In this document: one piece after another, positions 10,965-26,500 of the stretch
Layout of the letters: the number at the start of each line of letters is the position of its first letter
Numbering within the stretch: the stretch's first letter is position 1
Origin: Flabesymbios commensalis
Taxonomy: Eukaryota > Annelida > Polychaeta > Terebellida > Flabelligeridae
Direction of reading: 5' to 3'
Assembly: GCA_964017125.1 (NCBI GenBank)
Contig: OZ024905.1
Location: 38,388,084 to 38,452,083 of the forward strand
DNA: 64,000 nucleotides
The notes under the pieces: generated by a model
What the model saw: only the letters and a program-made list of their open reading frames with translations
The model's database searches: none
Told to the model about the DNA's origin: nothing
Position numbers and translations under genes: made by a program

Positions 10965-11489
10965 GTAAGCTTCAGCTGACTTAATTCTTCTTTTGGATTC
11001 TCATTCGATCTTATTTTAACTGTTGACCCACATGTACCTTTATAGTCACAAGCGTGTCACGATGCCTCCATTGTACAGTAGTCCCCGACACGATCACGTG
11101 GTTTTGCGTCAGATTTGGAGAGCATAGCAAAATCTACACCTTTTTGGAACATGTCGAATGCCAAGCATTACAGATTCTGTATCTCGTAGATAATCTCTCT
11201 ATTGTACAGAGACCCAAGGCGGGCTGCTCCAAGCAACTTTCATGCGAACAACCTTCTTTCGTGTTTTTATATCCGTGTCTTGACACCAATTTCTATAAAA
11301 GTAGCCTCTAGGGATTATTATCATCACTTAGGCCTACTGGTACCAAATTATATAGTCTTTCTATATTCCTTGCTGCTACACACATTTTTTTGTGTGTAAA
11401 CATACGTCTTAGTTATAAATCATCCATTTGTATAGTCCTAGACCCACTATGAAATGATGAGTGCTTCATGGCGACATTAAAATAATTTT

Positions 11490-11552
<63 letters not shown>

Positions 11553-14500
11553 TGGGTTCATCCCGGTGAATTACATTTTCGCGAAGGCGAATATTATAGT
11601 GGGTATGAGGAGATACATTTCTTCATAAGGTGGTGATTTTCTGTAACACAGTGCCTCAGAGATAGCAGGATAACCGCCACCTGGTGAGTAACTATTACTG
11701 TAACTGGAATGAAAATGGGCGAGTACTTATAATAAAAGGCGACGTAAAATTGATCCCATGTTCAATGGATTTATCTGAGCCAGTCATCATATGTCGGTCG
11801 CTTTGTGACATTTTGGCCGCACGAGCGGATTGCTTCACAAAAAGACGATCTAAAGTGTTCCTAACGATCATTGTTCACGACTTCTGCCTGCTCCGATATA
11901 AACCATCTATTTCAAAATGTTGTAAATTATAAAAGCTGTTTTCTGTTGTAGAGTGAAATAACAAAGAAAGTAGTTCATTGTCCATTCCAAATATAGACCT
12001 GTCTATCTCTACTTCTACACACGAATCCTTACAAATACACACATTTGTTACCTCCTACTGGGCTAAATAAACTAAAAGGTGACTACAAAGTTCATCCAGA
12101 GCTAGAAAGAGTTGTTCCGAAAGCAGTCATACGTTACCGCCAGTCGCCTATTTTAAATTTGATATACTAGTAGCTCAGGTTTAATTTCTTTGATTAGTGG
12201 TCGTAGTAATAAAAGGGTTGATTATCCTGATTATATGGGAATCTAAATGTCACAAAAAATTCCCTGGTGGTACATGTATGTGATGGCTATGTGAAGTATG
12301 AGGAAGCAAAAATTGATAGATTAGCTATCGTGCAAGATTGCTGAGAGAATGAGGAAAAAACAATTCAAAATGACCGCCAGTCGGCCATTTCAAATTTTAT
12401 CTCTGCGAAATTTGTCATGGGTTATCCTTGTGTGAGACCTTACATTTTCCCATATATTCATGGTCCAGCTATTTTGCTTTGTTTTTGAGTGTGGTGACGT
12501 GTATATCACAAAATTACTCTAATTCAAAATAGCCGCTAAACGGTCAATTTGAAATCGTTTGCTTCCAAAAGTTACATAGCTGACATTACAGGCTTACATA
12601 GCTGAGCATATTTGCGAAGATAAAGGAAGACCTGCTGGATTTTTTTTTCTGAAACGCGCTAACGATTATTGCTTTGTTAGTGGCCGTAGTAATTAAAGGT
12701 TCATTATCTTTGGATCAAAATGTCCAAACACATTCCCCGGTGGTATATGATGGTTATGTCAAGTATGAGGAAGCAGGAATAAATAGATCAGCAATCATGT
12801 AAGATTTCCGGGATAATGAGAAAAATTAATTAAAAATGGTCGCCGGTCAGCCATTTTAAATTTTATTTTTGCGAAATTTGTCATGAGTTATCCATATTAA
12901 TGGTCCAGATAGTTTGCATTGTTTTTTTTCGAGTTACGTAAATATCACAAAATTACTCGAGTTCAAAATGCCAAAAGTTACTGAGGTCATTGACTGACAT
13001 TGCTGAATATATTAGCCAAATTGAAAGAAAATATGGTATATGATGGCTATGTGTCTTATGTGAAGCATGAGGAAGCAGAAGTGCATGGGTCAGTAGCTAT
13101 TTTTAAAAACATGTAACGGTGGCGGGGGCGGCGGCGCACCGTGTGGAATACGAGGGCTGCTTAAATATACCCATCAATTGATATAATAACACTACCATCG
13201 AACGTTGTGCAGCGCCAACACAAATGACTTGATATAGCGTGTGCACCTTTCTGAGGCTATAAACTACACAATTGTGTACTAAAAGTTGCATGTTTAGCTG
13301 GGACAAATACAGTACAGCGCGAGGGCAATCGGCACGCAACAATGTCGACTGATCTTTGATTCGTTGTCGATCGAGTAGGGGCTTAACTGCTGATATTTCA
13401 GTGACACATGAACGGATGCTCCTTGATAGTAGTTCGTGTGGCGGTCCTAACATTTAAGTTATTGGAAACGAATCGTGTCCTACCTTACGCAGTAAACGTG
13501 CGGATAACTTTGATAATATAAATAAGTGAAGTGTAGGACTCATATAACCCGTTTCTACACGGCTGGTTTGTCCGCACTAAAGCGCAAACGGAGATATTTA
13601 AATAAATATTTGTTGATATGATCAGTGTCAGTTTTTCAGCGGACAGAAACTTGTATTTATATATGTTAGTGTACTGAATATGAACAGGTAAGATTTTTTG
13701 ACGCAAGGTTGAACATGGGACATAAAATCAATTTGGCGTGGCCTAGCGTTTGAGGGACTGCGTAAACCACAAAATTATATTCTGACCTGAATAGTTGACA
13801 AGGAAAAAAGGCCAGTTCGGTATGCAATGTTGGTGTTCAAATGTCACTATGGGAATTATGAAGTCATTACAAGGTTTTGTGACAATTTTGTGCAATGTAA
13901 GAAAAAATATATATGGGACGATGTCACCGTACAGTTTCATTCGTAATGATATGATTGTCTATATTATAACAGCTAACGAATAAATTTTTTTTGGAATTAA
14001 TAGTTAAATAGGAGGCGAGAAGACTAGAATTAATGATGTTTACTCATAACGATACTGTGGGTGATGTCATATTCAGAGCAGACACTAACATAAACATAAT
14101 TATAATGTGGGTCCACATCATGATACCCCATTGATAACTTGCTTAACGTATTCATGACCGTGATTTATAATTATGTTTGTCTTCTAATCAACTCATAATG
14201 AAGCCATATTAGGCTTACCGTATCCAGGCGCATAAACGTGCATGCACTTATATTTGAAGATGCAATTAGTTTTCAAGAGACACGACATGCACTTTTAAAA
14301 AAGGTGCAGGTTTTTTTATAGTCTGAGGGCAAATATTTTATCCGACTTTCACATGTTTACCCCTGGACCGGACCTGTTCATTCGTGTGTCATCACAACTC
14401 CACGGAGAGCATACAGTCCTGCAGCCATTTCGGCGCATTAACTCATAATACACATTGCCATCACTGTCCTACCAGGTACTCGTTTTCACCTGAGTCAAGT

Positions 14501-17500
14501 GAAGCATTTGAGGGTTAAGTGCCTTGCCCAAGGACACAACATCGAAACAATGTCCCAGTATTGAGAGGGGAGAAACATTATATTTCTCTGAAAATCCTGC
14601 ACCAAGCGGGATTCGAAACCGCACGGCAGGCAGCGACATTGACAAAGCTCCGCGCTTTAACCATTGCGCCATGTCCCTCTCCTATATTGGAATATTAAAT
14701 GATCTTGGCAAAATTATCGCAACGAAATAAATTAAAACATATGAAGTTATTGATTTTTCACCAATACTGGTACAGCTTAATTATTACATTAATATATCAT
14801 GATCATATTATTATTTAACACGGCATAATTTTATGCATTACATACATAAATTATTTTTATATACTCAATTTGATCGTAACTCAGGTCAGGCGCAAATAAC
14901 CGTCCCACTATTACACTATTGCCATCACTACCGTCTCAGCTGTCGTCAATAGTTTGTCAATAGCTGTGAACAGACGCGTTCACGTCATTACCGGGGATGA
15001 GGAGTGTACACTTATTGTTATCAAAACATATAACATTCTAACTTGTTAAATGAGAGCTGGATGTAATTGTCCAGTTCAGGTATGGTCATTCACCCTGGTG
15101 GTTTCGAAATCGACTTGGCATGTTGTTTGTTTAGATAGGTATCTACATGCTTAGAATGGGGATAATTTAACATGGGATCAGCTGAGGTTAGTTTATTCAG
15201 GTCTTGAGATATGCATCATATATAATGAATAAAATACAAACCCGATTATAACATTAATATAACATTTCGAATTATCACAAACATGAATCTATAAACAGAC
15301 AAGATAAAGACACAAGTTGATGAGAGATTTGTTTACAGTATCATACCGAGCGACAAAGTCACTGAGAATAGGGGTGCACTTTGTTTTCGAAAAAAACCAT
15401 GCAGGTTTATGCGCGGGAATACGTTATATCTCAATAATGCTCAGTGTGTAGTTCCTCCATTTGTACGAAGTTTAGCACACGGTTTCAAACAGCTACTTCA
15501 CACTATGAACTTTGGCCAGGCCTACATGATTATATAATTATTCCACGCACTGCTTCTATTGCGTCTAAGCTAGACCACGTAGGCATAATGTAATTTGACG
15601 AAAACTTCTTTATTTCGGACATAGCGATAAGACTGGGCCGTTGAATTATAATCTGACTCGACGATTTAACGTATCTTTCTACTAAGAGTTTCCATGATTA
15701 TTCACTCATTCGAAATAAATTGTAATATATCGCTGTTCTGGAAAATATCATCACTGGAACATGTTTTAGTGATATCCATCCAATTTATATTGTCTTTCAA
15801 TGAATGAGCTCACTGGTCACATTTTATAAGGGTAACTTCACCCGGCATCACCAGTCTGATCAACTCGTTTCGAGCCTTGTGATGTCATCAGGGTATGCTA
15901 AAATTACGCAGTTTTAACTATATTTTATATTTGAAACATCGCATACAGGGGTAAGAATCAGCAACATTAACCCAATAATACTAACATTCAATATGCATGG
16001 CTTATCAACGATACTACTTCAACCTATATTGCTGAGTTGATGGGAGAAAGTTTTTCGCTATGCTTTTTAAGAATGACGGAGGGCTCTCATGTGTCGATAC
16101 TCATGTGTTTGGCAGGCGAGAGCCACCAGTCCAACTCAGACTAGTATAGCATTGATGTGTTTTTTTTGGCTGAGCGACGGCTTTACGAGCTGACGCCAGC
16201 AGATGCAATTTAGACTAATCAAATTACTTTTATTCTAAAGGGACTAACGTTATGTACGTGTCGAGGGCTCTAGTTAATACCACATAGTTGTATTATTGTT
16301 TTTATAAATACTCTTAACATAGTATTGTTTTATTGTTTTATTATGATATTATATGGTATTTGGCCCTATGATCAGTGGAGTGCATAATGAACTAAATTTG
16401 TGTGGTGGCTCAGGGCACCCTGGTCATCTTGTATTTGCTCCGCAGTCAAACAAATATCTACAACGTTGAAATTGTGAAGATTTATAAAACTCAAGTACTG
16501 ATATTATTATAAAGTTGCATGCTTTTAAATATTGCTCTACTTGTAGTTGTTTTATTAGTTTCTACGGTTTTCAGATGGGTTTTTTTTTGCTACTTTTATA
16601 CTATTATGTGGTTATTTTATCTCTGGTTTTAGCGCGGGAAACAAAAAATTATGTATGATATATTTCTTACTTAATTTTACTTTTAAGTGTAATAACCATG
16701 TATAAAGTTACATGCTCAGGGCACCCTGGTCACCTTCTATTTGCTCCGCAGTCAAGCAAATATCTACAACGTTGAAATTGTGAAGATTTATAAAACTAAA
16801 GTACTGATATTATTATAAAGTTGCATGCTTTTAAATATTGCTCTACTAATATGTAGTTATTTTATCTCTGGTTTTAGCGCGGGAAACAAAAAATTTGTTA
16901 TGAAATATTTTTACTTAATTTTACTTTTAAGTGTAATTACCATGTAAAAAGTTACATTTTTAAAAATTGCTCTACTTGTAGTTGTTTTATAAGTTTTTAC
17001 GCTTTCCAGAGGTTTTTTTTGCTACTTTCATACTAATACATAGTTATTTTATCTCTGGTTTTGCGAGGGAAACAACAATTAAGTATAATATATTATTATT
17101 TAATTTACTTTTAAGTGTAATTTTAAGTGTAATTACCATGTATATAAATTTTATCCTGGATGTTGAGCTTAGTTAGGGTGCTGGTCACCTGTATTCGACA
17201 TCCTGATGTACACAATTTTACATACAATTGCTTATTTGTACGATTATTGCATATATCTGTGTATATAAAGTCTAATAAATAATAATAATAAAAAAAAAAA
17301 TACGTTGAAGCAGCTGGGTCGTTCTGCATCAATAAAACATAATAATTATTTACATTGTGGCGGACCCCACGCCTGTGGACGTTGATAATGCTGCACATCC
17401 GGGTGGGCCCATACTGTCTACTCGTGACAACCCACCTACTTTAATGTCTATTTTGTGTTTGTTTTCTGGCAGGCTGATGTCGGTCAAGATGAGGATTTTG

Positions 17501-20500
17501 AGGCAGCCAGAGAAAAAGCTATGACGCTGGGAGCGAAAAAAGTAAGATAAGTCACCTGTGGGCGACAGCTGGCAATACCGTATCCCCGCGCATTGATGAG
17601 CAAGTACTTATAGTTGAAGAGGCAATTAGTTTTCGAAAATAAGTCGTGACAGGAACCTTTTCCTTGGCGCGTCCAAACGCGTCTAAGCGCACAAGAACGT
17701 GGTTATCTGCTTCTGGCCTGTCCTGCGGAGTTGTATCCATGTATTGAACAAATCTGCAGTCCAGGATTGTATAAAATAAATACAAGCAGCTTGCCAGGTA
17801 AACAGCTGATATATTAAAACCGCAAATATTATCGCCCTTTTCTCGGTGATTTGTGTCTGCTGAGGTTCGAAAAATGCGTTTTATTTTATTTATTATTCTT
17901 AAATAACACAGTGACAACAACATGAATTATACTATAAAACTTGTATTGCCATGTGCGTGTGATTGAGCCTATATACCTGACATTGAATCACTAAAGTAGG
18001 ATTATATCACCGGTTATAAACCAGAAACAAGACTGTGTGACTTATAACTATACAAGGTGTGTGATTGGACCTATACGAATGATACATACTGTCCATATGA
18101 CAGCAATTTATTGTTCACAATCTCACAAATAATAATAGGAGACGTTGAGCCAATTATGGCTGTATTGAACCAGCATCGGGGCAATGTTAGCTGAGCTGCC
18201 AGACATGACAAAACACTCCCCGGGAAAAATATAAAATGACATATGGAGAGATGAACGCGCGGTGGATAAACGCAGAATTCGCTACATCTGCGTTTGCTGG
18301 CCGCACGGCCAGTTGCGCGCGGCTAATCGCTATATGGAAAGGTCACATTGTTAATGTATATGATCGACTTTTAACTCTGCCGTGCGGTCGTAGCAACGCA
18401 ACGCATCGCGCACCCTAACGCGCCAATGGAAAGGCAGCCACAATTACGCATCTTGCCGCATCAGGTCTGACAGTCTGACCTTGACAGCAGGTGTGCGTCA
18501 AAGCTGTACGAACAAGAGGGGTGGGAGCAACATGAAAACTCATTATGACGTCACCGGTTTAATGACTGCAGTGTGGAAGATCACACTCAGGTCATCTTGT
18601 CTGGGTTGTCTGAGTTGGCCAGGGAGGAGGGGGGTCGTATATTCATAGCACATGTATAAGCTTGATATCAAAGAGTCTGCCGGTAGCAGACAACTTGATG
18701 GATAAAGATGAAATTACGATACTTTCAAGCATGTCTTAGCTCATGTATATGTACCATTTCAAACAAGTGACTTTTAATGGTATTTTATATTCTATATTTC
18801 CTAGATGGTTGTGGAGGATTTGAGACGTGAATTTGTAGAAAGTTACGTTTGGCCTGCTGTACAGTCTAACGCTATATATGAAGATAGATATCAGCTGGGT
18901 ACGGCTTTAGCCAGACCCTGTATAGCCAGGTTAGTAGCATGAAACACCAAAATGCTGATTCAGTCGGGTTTCCAGTATTTTATCGCCAATTTCAAAGTAA
19001 ATCATGATTAGCGAAAAACATTGATAACAGCTCAACATCAAATTTAATTATCGTAGATGTGTACATTATTTCGCCAATGATGTGAATCTTACACTGTTTA
19101 CTTAAAGCATTAGGTAATTTACTAAAATAATTGAATTGATCGTTAACTTCAGTTGACTGGCTATGTCAGCGAGTTCACATGGTAAATACTTTCCCCCATT
19201 CTCGCTTTAACATTCCCTTTTGTTGAAATCTTTTTGAAACGCCCCGCAGGAAATAGATCACTGGTGGATGATCATCACACCCTAAAATTACCCTAAAATA
19301 CCTTTTACGAACAGTGTTAAGAGTCCTGATGAACCTAAGTAGGCCTATTCAGCGTCATCAAAACAACTCAATTACACAATACCGAAGCGGCGATAAACTA
19401 TACAGTATACTACATCAATAAAAAAATTCAAAACCCCATTTCAATCATACACCACAAGAGTGAGGTGTCTCATACACTATATTACAGATGTATTAGATCT
19501 ACGGAGGTCACAGTAATCATCAAATTAATCGCCTTCATGTAATCAAAAGCAAATCGGTGCTTGTACAAATTAAACGAGAAAAGTCAATCGCTGTTCTGAT
19601 TTAACATAAACTGTGAGTTCTTAATAAATACAACAATGGCTTTCTATCATCATTATCCTCGTTTTTGCATAACTTTCATTCAAAGCATGTCGTGTCAATG
19701 AAAGGCCTAACAGTGACATATGCTCAACAGGTCACTTGTGTCAGTCGCTAAAGCAGAAAATGCTGGATTTATATCTCATGGAGCCACAGGGAAAGGAAAT
19801 GATCAGATTAGATTTGAACTCTCATGTTACGCACTTTATCCACAAGTTAAGGTAGGCCTACCTCTATAACTAAGATAAGTTCAATTATCTTTTTTCTTAA
19901 AATCTAATCAGTTTTTCTACAACTAAATAACCAGATTGGCCAATGTTTCCATCTGCATGAGAAAAAACATAGAGCATTCATATGCAAGTAGGCCTACTAC
20001 CGTGGACATAATCAAAACAGCATTTTCATTCATAGATCATTGCCCCATGGAGAATGCCAGAGTTTTTTAATCGATTCAAAGGGAGACAAGATTTATTTGA
20101 ATACGCCAAGGTAAGTTGTTCAGGAGCAACTGATGCTACCACTATTTGGAATATAAAAAAAATTCAAATTGATCTGTATACCAAAACAATTAGTGCTATT
20201 AATTGCATTGTTCATAGGATTGACGTCGTTGGTATGATTGTCAAATGCCTGTATCTCCTACGTATAGGAATCATCATATTTTATAATGTATATTATTATT
20301 TAAAGTGTGGAAAACCCTTGGTTGTGAGTTTACTTTACCGTAGCCTACTATATATATTAAACTATGCACTATACATGCTATACTGAGTATTTTTTACATT
20401 TTTAAAGTCTCATTATAAATAATATTATTGTTGTATATGTAATGTTAGAGTCAACCACTCGGATACAATTATTATTATTATCATGTTGTGATATGTCGGA

Positions 20501-23500
20501 CAGGAGAACAACATACCTCTACCAGTAACTTTGAAATCCCCCTGGAGTATGGATGCTAATCTGATGCATATAAGGTCAGTTAAAGCTATATTTTTGCGTA
20601 GGCCTAATATTTTTTAAATGTAATATTCCATCCGAAATTATATCATAATTGTAAGGGCTACATAGTTTGTAAAAAATGAAAGGAAAATGTTCTATGTTTA
20701 TATTTTATGTAACATGAATAACGAATGAATAATTTCGTTTCATAAATTTCCCCGCTAGTCTGGCTTACCGATTCACTTAAGCGATTTGATTTTTATGTTT
20801 TTGCATCTAATATGAAGCTTTGTATCAATACATTCTCCACACATAACGGTACTATTGAAGTTGTCATTTATCGGCACAATATCATGCTAATATGTTTTGA
20901 ATTATGAACAACGTTTTGTTAAGTTATGAAGCTGGAATTCTTGAAGATCCCAAATCAGAAGCCCCTGACGATCTTTATCAGATGACCACAGATCCCAGAA
21001 AGGCACCTGAAGCACCGGAGAGGTTACAAATACGATTTAAGGAAGGTGAGACTAACATGTTAAATATTCATATAACATATTGACAAGAATGACGCTTTTT
21101 TGCCTTTCCTTTAGGTTGCATGTCATATTAAAACTTGAATGAAAATATTATAGGCATTCCTGTGCACTTGAAGAACCTTGATGACAGCACAGAGCATAGC
21201 AAACCTTTGGAGCTTTTCCTTTACTTGAATGAAGTTGCGTAAGTTGTTCTAGATATTCTTAAAAAAGTTTGAGCGTAGGACCATAACTTCCTATTAACAA
21301 AAGCATTTTAGCGTCAATGCTAATATCAATATAATTATAATGATTTTGTCAAGTGATATATCAGTCCGGTTAACTATGTTAATAGCTTTATTTTTGTTCA
21401 CTATTCGTGGGAAAATTGCAAACTATACATTTTTGAAAAACTTGACTATCTAATAAATTAAAAAAAACAATGTTTTATTTTTTCTATCAGTTTTTTTTAG
21501 ATTTTTAAAATGACCACCATAAAAACACTTTTTTGGTGATATTTGCCTTTCTCATGCACATAGAGACTTGATATTAAAGTTGAATTTGCCATTTTTGCGG
21601 GACAAGTAATTCAATTATATAGTTTCCAGACATCCATAAACGTCTAAAATATATTTATCTTGTGTCAATATTATCAAATGTTGGTGACCAACTGACAATG
21701 CTTTTACTATAGTCTGGCAGCCAATTCTCTTATTTTTTCTCTAACCTGGACTTGGAGTGTATAGGTTGTTTTCTTTGCAGAATACTGTTGTCAAAACACC
21801 CTATTTGAATACTCTAGAGAGCGTGGAGCTGTCACCTTTATACAATTTTAGCTATTGACGTTTTTTTTTCAAATTGGCCGCCAGTAGCAACATTGCAAAT
21901 GTAGTTTTCTTACTTTTTGCCCTAGAAATATGTTTAATATCACTTTTACCACTGAATTCAACATAAAAAGCCCATTCAGAGACTTTGTTCGTGCATAAAT
22001 CCAAGATATTTTGAGTATTCACATTTTGTGCATCAGAAACATGTTTAGTTATATTATAGTGGATCATACAATAATTTAATAATAATTCAAACACACAATC
22101 TATTGATATACTGATGAAAGTCGAACGCTGACCATCATCTTAGAGAAAAACTAATGGGCTATGGCATACTAGTAGGCTAGTCTAGTCCAAGTTAAGAGTA
22201 GGCAGGGGCGGATCCAGAGGGGGGGGGGGCGACCCGGCCCCGCCCCCCCTTTTCACAGCCCAACTTTTTTTGAGAGAGATCTTCTCTGGCCCATCAGATC
22301 TGATGTAGGCCCCTATATTGATTTTCAGCGAGCATGCCTTAACTTCATGCAGTAGTTGCGTAGGTTCATTGTAATTACAACCAAAGATGTACATGCAGTC
22401 TTATGGCACAGTATCCCCACGATTCTCGTGCTAGTATCACGCTCCCTCTCATTGGAAGCCCCACTTAGTTAAAGAATAATAGCTGGCCGACATACGGTTA
22501 AACGGGGATAGTTATAGGGCCTTATAGGGTTATAGGACGAATCTCAGACTGTTTACTGTGCCTGTTACTTAGGCTAAGTACCATCCACGTGTAGGCATAG
22601 ATCTACTAGTCAACACTATGCATTAGACAAGTGGGGTATAGCTTAAAGGCCCCATGTAGTCCCCAGACCTACTCTGCACAATGTCATATTTCATACTATT
22701 TTAGATGACTTTTAAAATACTAAAGTGCTGAGCTCCCATTTATAAACCAAAGGTAAAAGTAGGGGCGGAGCTAATTCGTGACGTCCCACGATGGAGACAT
22801 GCTTGGCTGGTTATAATACATGTACATAGGCCTATACATGTAGCTGATGATGTACTGTATAATTTTATAAAACTGACCAAAGTCAACACGGGACGCCGGT
22901 CCAGCGCTGCCTGAATAGGCCTACAAGTGCAGCTCTAGAATCGGTTGCCAGCACCGCGACCGCTCCTGATCAGCGTCTAGTATTCACTCACCCCTAGTTC
23001 ACCCTGTCGATGCAGGCATATTGAAATTAACCCGTTCACTACCATACATGACGGAAATTTCCGTCAGATTTACTATAGTTACACCAGGATCCCTTGATCC
23101 TGGCATACACTTCGGCCTGGAAGTGAAGAGGTTTTTATAAATCTGGTTCAGCTCATGTACAAATACAAGAAACATGAAAAACATACCCGATGCAGTTTCA
23201 ATGTTAATTCAGACTCAATAATTGGCGGTTTTGTGTGTGAAGTAGTCATGAGTTGTGAGATCCGCCCAGCCCGGAAAATGTGCACATTTTCAATTTTTAT
23301 TTTTGAAAATGACTAATAATTAGTGGACTTAAATAATCTACTAAGTTAGAAGATAGTTCATTGTGATATATACTTTAATTATATTGATGAATTGGAATCA
23401 TTTCTCAGGGCCTTTAAGCTTCTGACTTATATAAAGTCATCAGATGATGTTTATTCCTATTGGACCTTTCACTATTATATACATGTATATACCAATATAC

Positions 23501-26500
23501 GAAGTATAAACACGGTCGTGATAATGTCACAAAACTATAATCATATAGCGTCAGTAACTGGCCAATCAAGACCATTTTCACCATTGGCAGCGACCTTGTA
23601 ATTAGAATCACAATTATCTACATAGCGCACAGATTCATGTCACTACATTAATTGTCTAGACCCACACAATAGTAGGCTTATGATAGTTAAGATTAACAAT
23701 GGAAAGGCAAATAAAAGTTTGTTTGTTTTGCACACTAGAATTCAGCATAAACTTAATCTGAAATAAATGACTAAAATGCGTGAGAACGCATTTGGTGCAT
23801 CCAAATTCCCGAAAAAATCACCAGACCCCCCGCCACGGCCCCCGTTTCAACATATCTTGGATCCGCCCCTGGTAGGCCCTATAGTATTTAAACTTTACTC
23901 TAATATCAGTAAGCTTTATATAGTCCGCTATATAGTCGTATATAGCTTATAAATATAGTCCGCTATAGTAGGTCTACAAACCTACTTAGCGGGTAGCCAA
24001 AAAGAGTAGATGTGTAGTCGATCGGGCAGATAAAATGAATTGAATCGGGCTTTAGCCCACTTTTGTGCTCATATATAGGCTAAATTGGGCCAGGAGAACC
24101 TCCTGATGATAGTGAGATGACACTGCCCATCCAGACACAGGTTTTAAAATTCGAGCCCTTGCGTCTGAGGCCGAGCACGCTACCTCTCGATCACGGAGGC
24201 TCCCCACAATACTGAGTTTTACGAGTGGATGGGGAAGAAACATTTTTGTTTCTTTCAAACCGCCGTGACCGGGAAACGAACCCCGAACTCTGGCGTGAAA
24301 GGCAGCGGTGCTAACCACTACCATAGGGCCCGATCGGGCAGATAGGTTCATCGTGTGCCCAGGAAATACTTTCTTATTGGTGTAGGCCTATCTTGATTGA
24401 AAAAAAATCTTAGATAATGGTCAACTATATAAACAAGTCTACAAAATGTCTCACAGATCATTTTATGCAAATTTGGGCCGCCGTCTAGATAATCCATATT
24501 TGAAGGGTTAATGATGCATTAGAACAGTAAATAAAATTATGGCAAAATGTTGATTTTATGGCGGCCATTTTGAAAATCCAAGATGGCCGCCATAAGCTGA
24601 TCGAAAAAATACGTTTACAATTTACCCACGAATAATTATACAATAGCGTGTGTTTGGAGGTAAGGGGTTTTGTCAAGTTAAAACAAATCCAAAAATCCGA
24701 GAGATGGGTGGGTGGGTCCAGCCATAGTCTAACTCGGACTTTAATTTTTTTTTTAGAAATGTTTTTTTTTTTTTTTTTTGTGTTGTTTTCAAGTTTCCAA
24801 TAGTTTCCAAAAAAAATTTGGATAGGCGGGTGGGTTGGTGGGGTCTGACCAATCCGAGTTTTTCTCGGATTTTTGGAATTATTTTAACTTGACAAGACCC
24901 CTAATTATGTTCATTTGAGAACCGACTTATGAGAGTTGATCACGACCAGAGGCGGTTTTCAAATCACCCCGTTTTATCAAGCTAAAAAGATACGAGATCT
25001 AATTAATTCTCGTGACCTTGGCCTGCCGCTTACGAAATTATAAAAAGCTCGTTGACTTTCCTCGTAAATCTACCTCTTTAACATGTATAGGTAGGATACG
25101 AGCACTCTGACCCACTCGTTGAATCTTAACGATCCTCATATGCAAATGAGCTATTGATACGAGCTCGTATCTTTTAAGCTTGATAAAACGGGGCCTGGTT
25201 GATAAAACGGGGCCCTGTCTTTAGACCAGAGGAAACCTCTGATTTTCATTTGATATCCCTGTTACGTTATTAGTACATGGCTAAATGAGTGTTATGAGAG
25301 CACTACAGCCCATGATATGGTAGGCCCCCTAATAATATTATAAACGTGTATATAGGCCCTACTAATCCTGATATAGGGGCCCTTTATGGGTGGTCAGATC
25401 CTCACTTTCCTCGCATTTTAGAGGCAAATCCTCACTTTCATCGTATTTTCAAAATCCTCACTTTCCTCACTTTTTCAAAATCCTCACTTTCTTCGCATTT
25501 TCAAAATTCTCATTTAGGCCTACCTCACTTTTTCATTCTCACAAAAGTTAACACGAGTGACATATGATTGCCAAATTTCTGATTATTATGAGGCCTTCAA
25601 ACAATCATTTTCAATGAGCATTTCCTTTCCCTAATTCCACGTTATGTGTAGCTTGATCTTCAACTTTAGGCTTAAATCCTCGATCTTCAGTTCTATGATC
25701 CTCGATCCTCAGATTTTTCAAATCCTCGATCCTCGGATTTTTTAAATCTTCGCATCTTCGTTTTCCTCGTTTTCACCCATAAAGGGCCCCGATATAATAT
25801 GTGCTCATCAATTTCTCACGGCGGGGGGCAGCCGACAATACTTGGTTATTTTTTTATGTATCAGGGGAAGACATGGTGTCGGCCGCATCGATATTGTGGA
25901 GAACAGATTCATTGGCATGAAGTCACGAGGTAGGCATGCATCTTCATCATAATCATAGACTCATATTATCATGTGTTATTTTACCACAATTTTCACATGA
26001 CAGTCACCATGAATATATTTAAATAATTTAAATTAGACCCTATTTCTCTTTGAACGCTTTTGATCCATTGGTGAAACTGGATCTGTTCATAATGTTGTTT
26101 GTTTCTCCATGTCTTAGTGTGTTACCCGGGACTTTTTGTTACAGGTATATACGAAACCCCGGCAGGTGCTGTATTGCTTCAGGCACATCTTGACATAGAG
26201 ACGTTTACCATGGACCGTGAACTTAGAAAAATAAAACAACAGATGAGTCTGCAATTCTCAGAGCTTGTCTACAGAGGTGACTATAATCTGATGATAACAT
26301 TACGTAATTAAGCTACAAAGATTTGTTTGCAAACGAACACAGACCTGTGTTAGCGTCACTTGCCAATTTTTGATTTAATATATCCAACTTTTGCCTTGAG
26401 TTAGCATTGTGTAACACAGGTTATGTAGCTAACACAGGATAGCTTATACCTTACTAGGCCTAATACTTTACCCATTATGCAAGGTTCCGAGACATGACCT

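Noticed and set aside
13103-13453. 116-codon minus-strand ORF, with a mariner-like TACGAGGGCTGCTTAAATA at its end
   Set aside because: No transposase motif and no matching right terminus within the window.
14469-14672. Minus-strand 67-codon ORF
   Set aside because: It is the tRNA-derived SINE.
23028-23045. TTAACCCGTTCACTACC as a piggyBac end
   Set aside because: No inverted partner found.
24052-24351. 99-codon minus-strand ORF
   Set aside because: Covers the dimeric SINE copy 1; not a gene.
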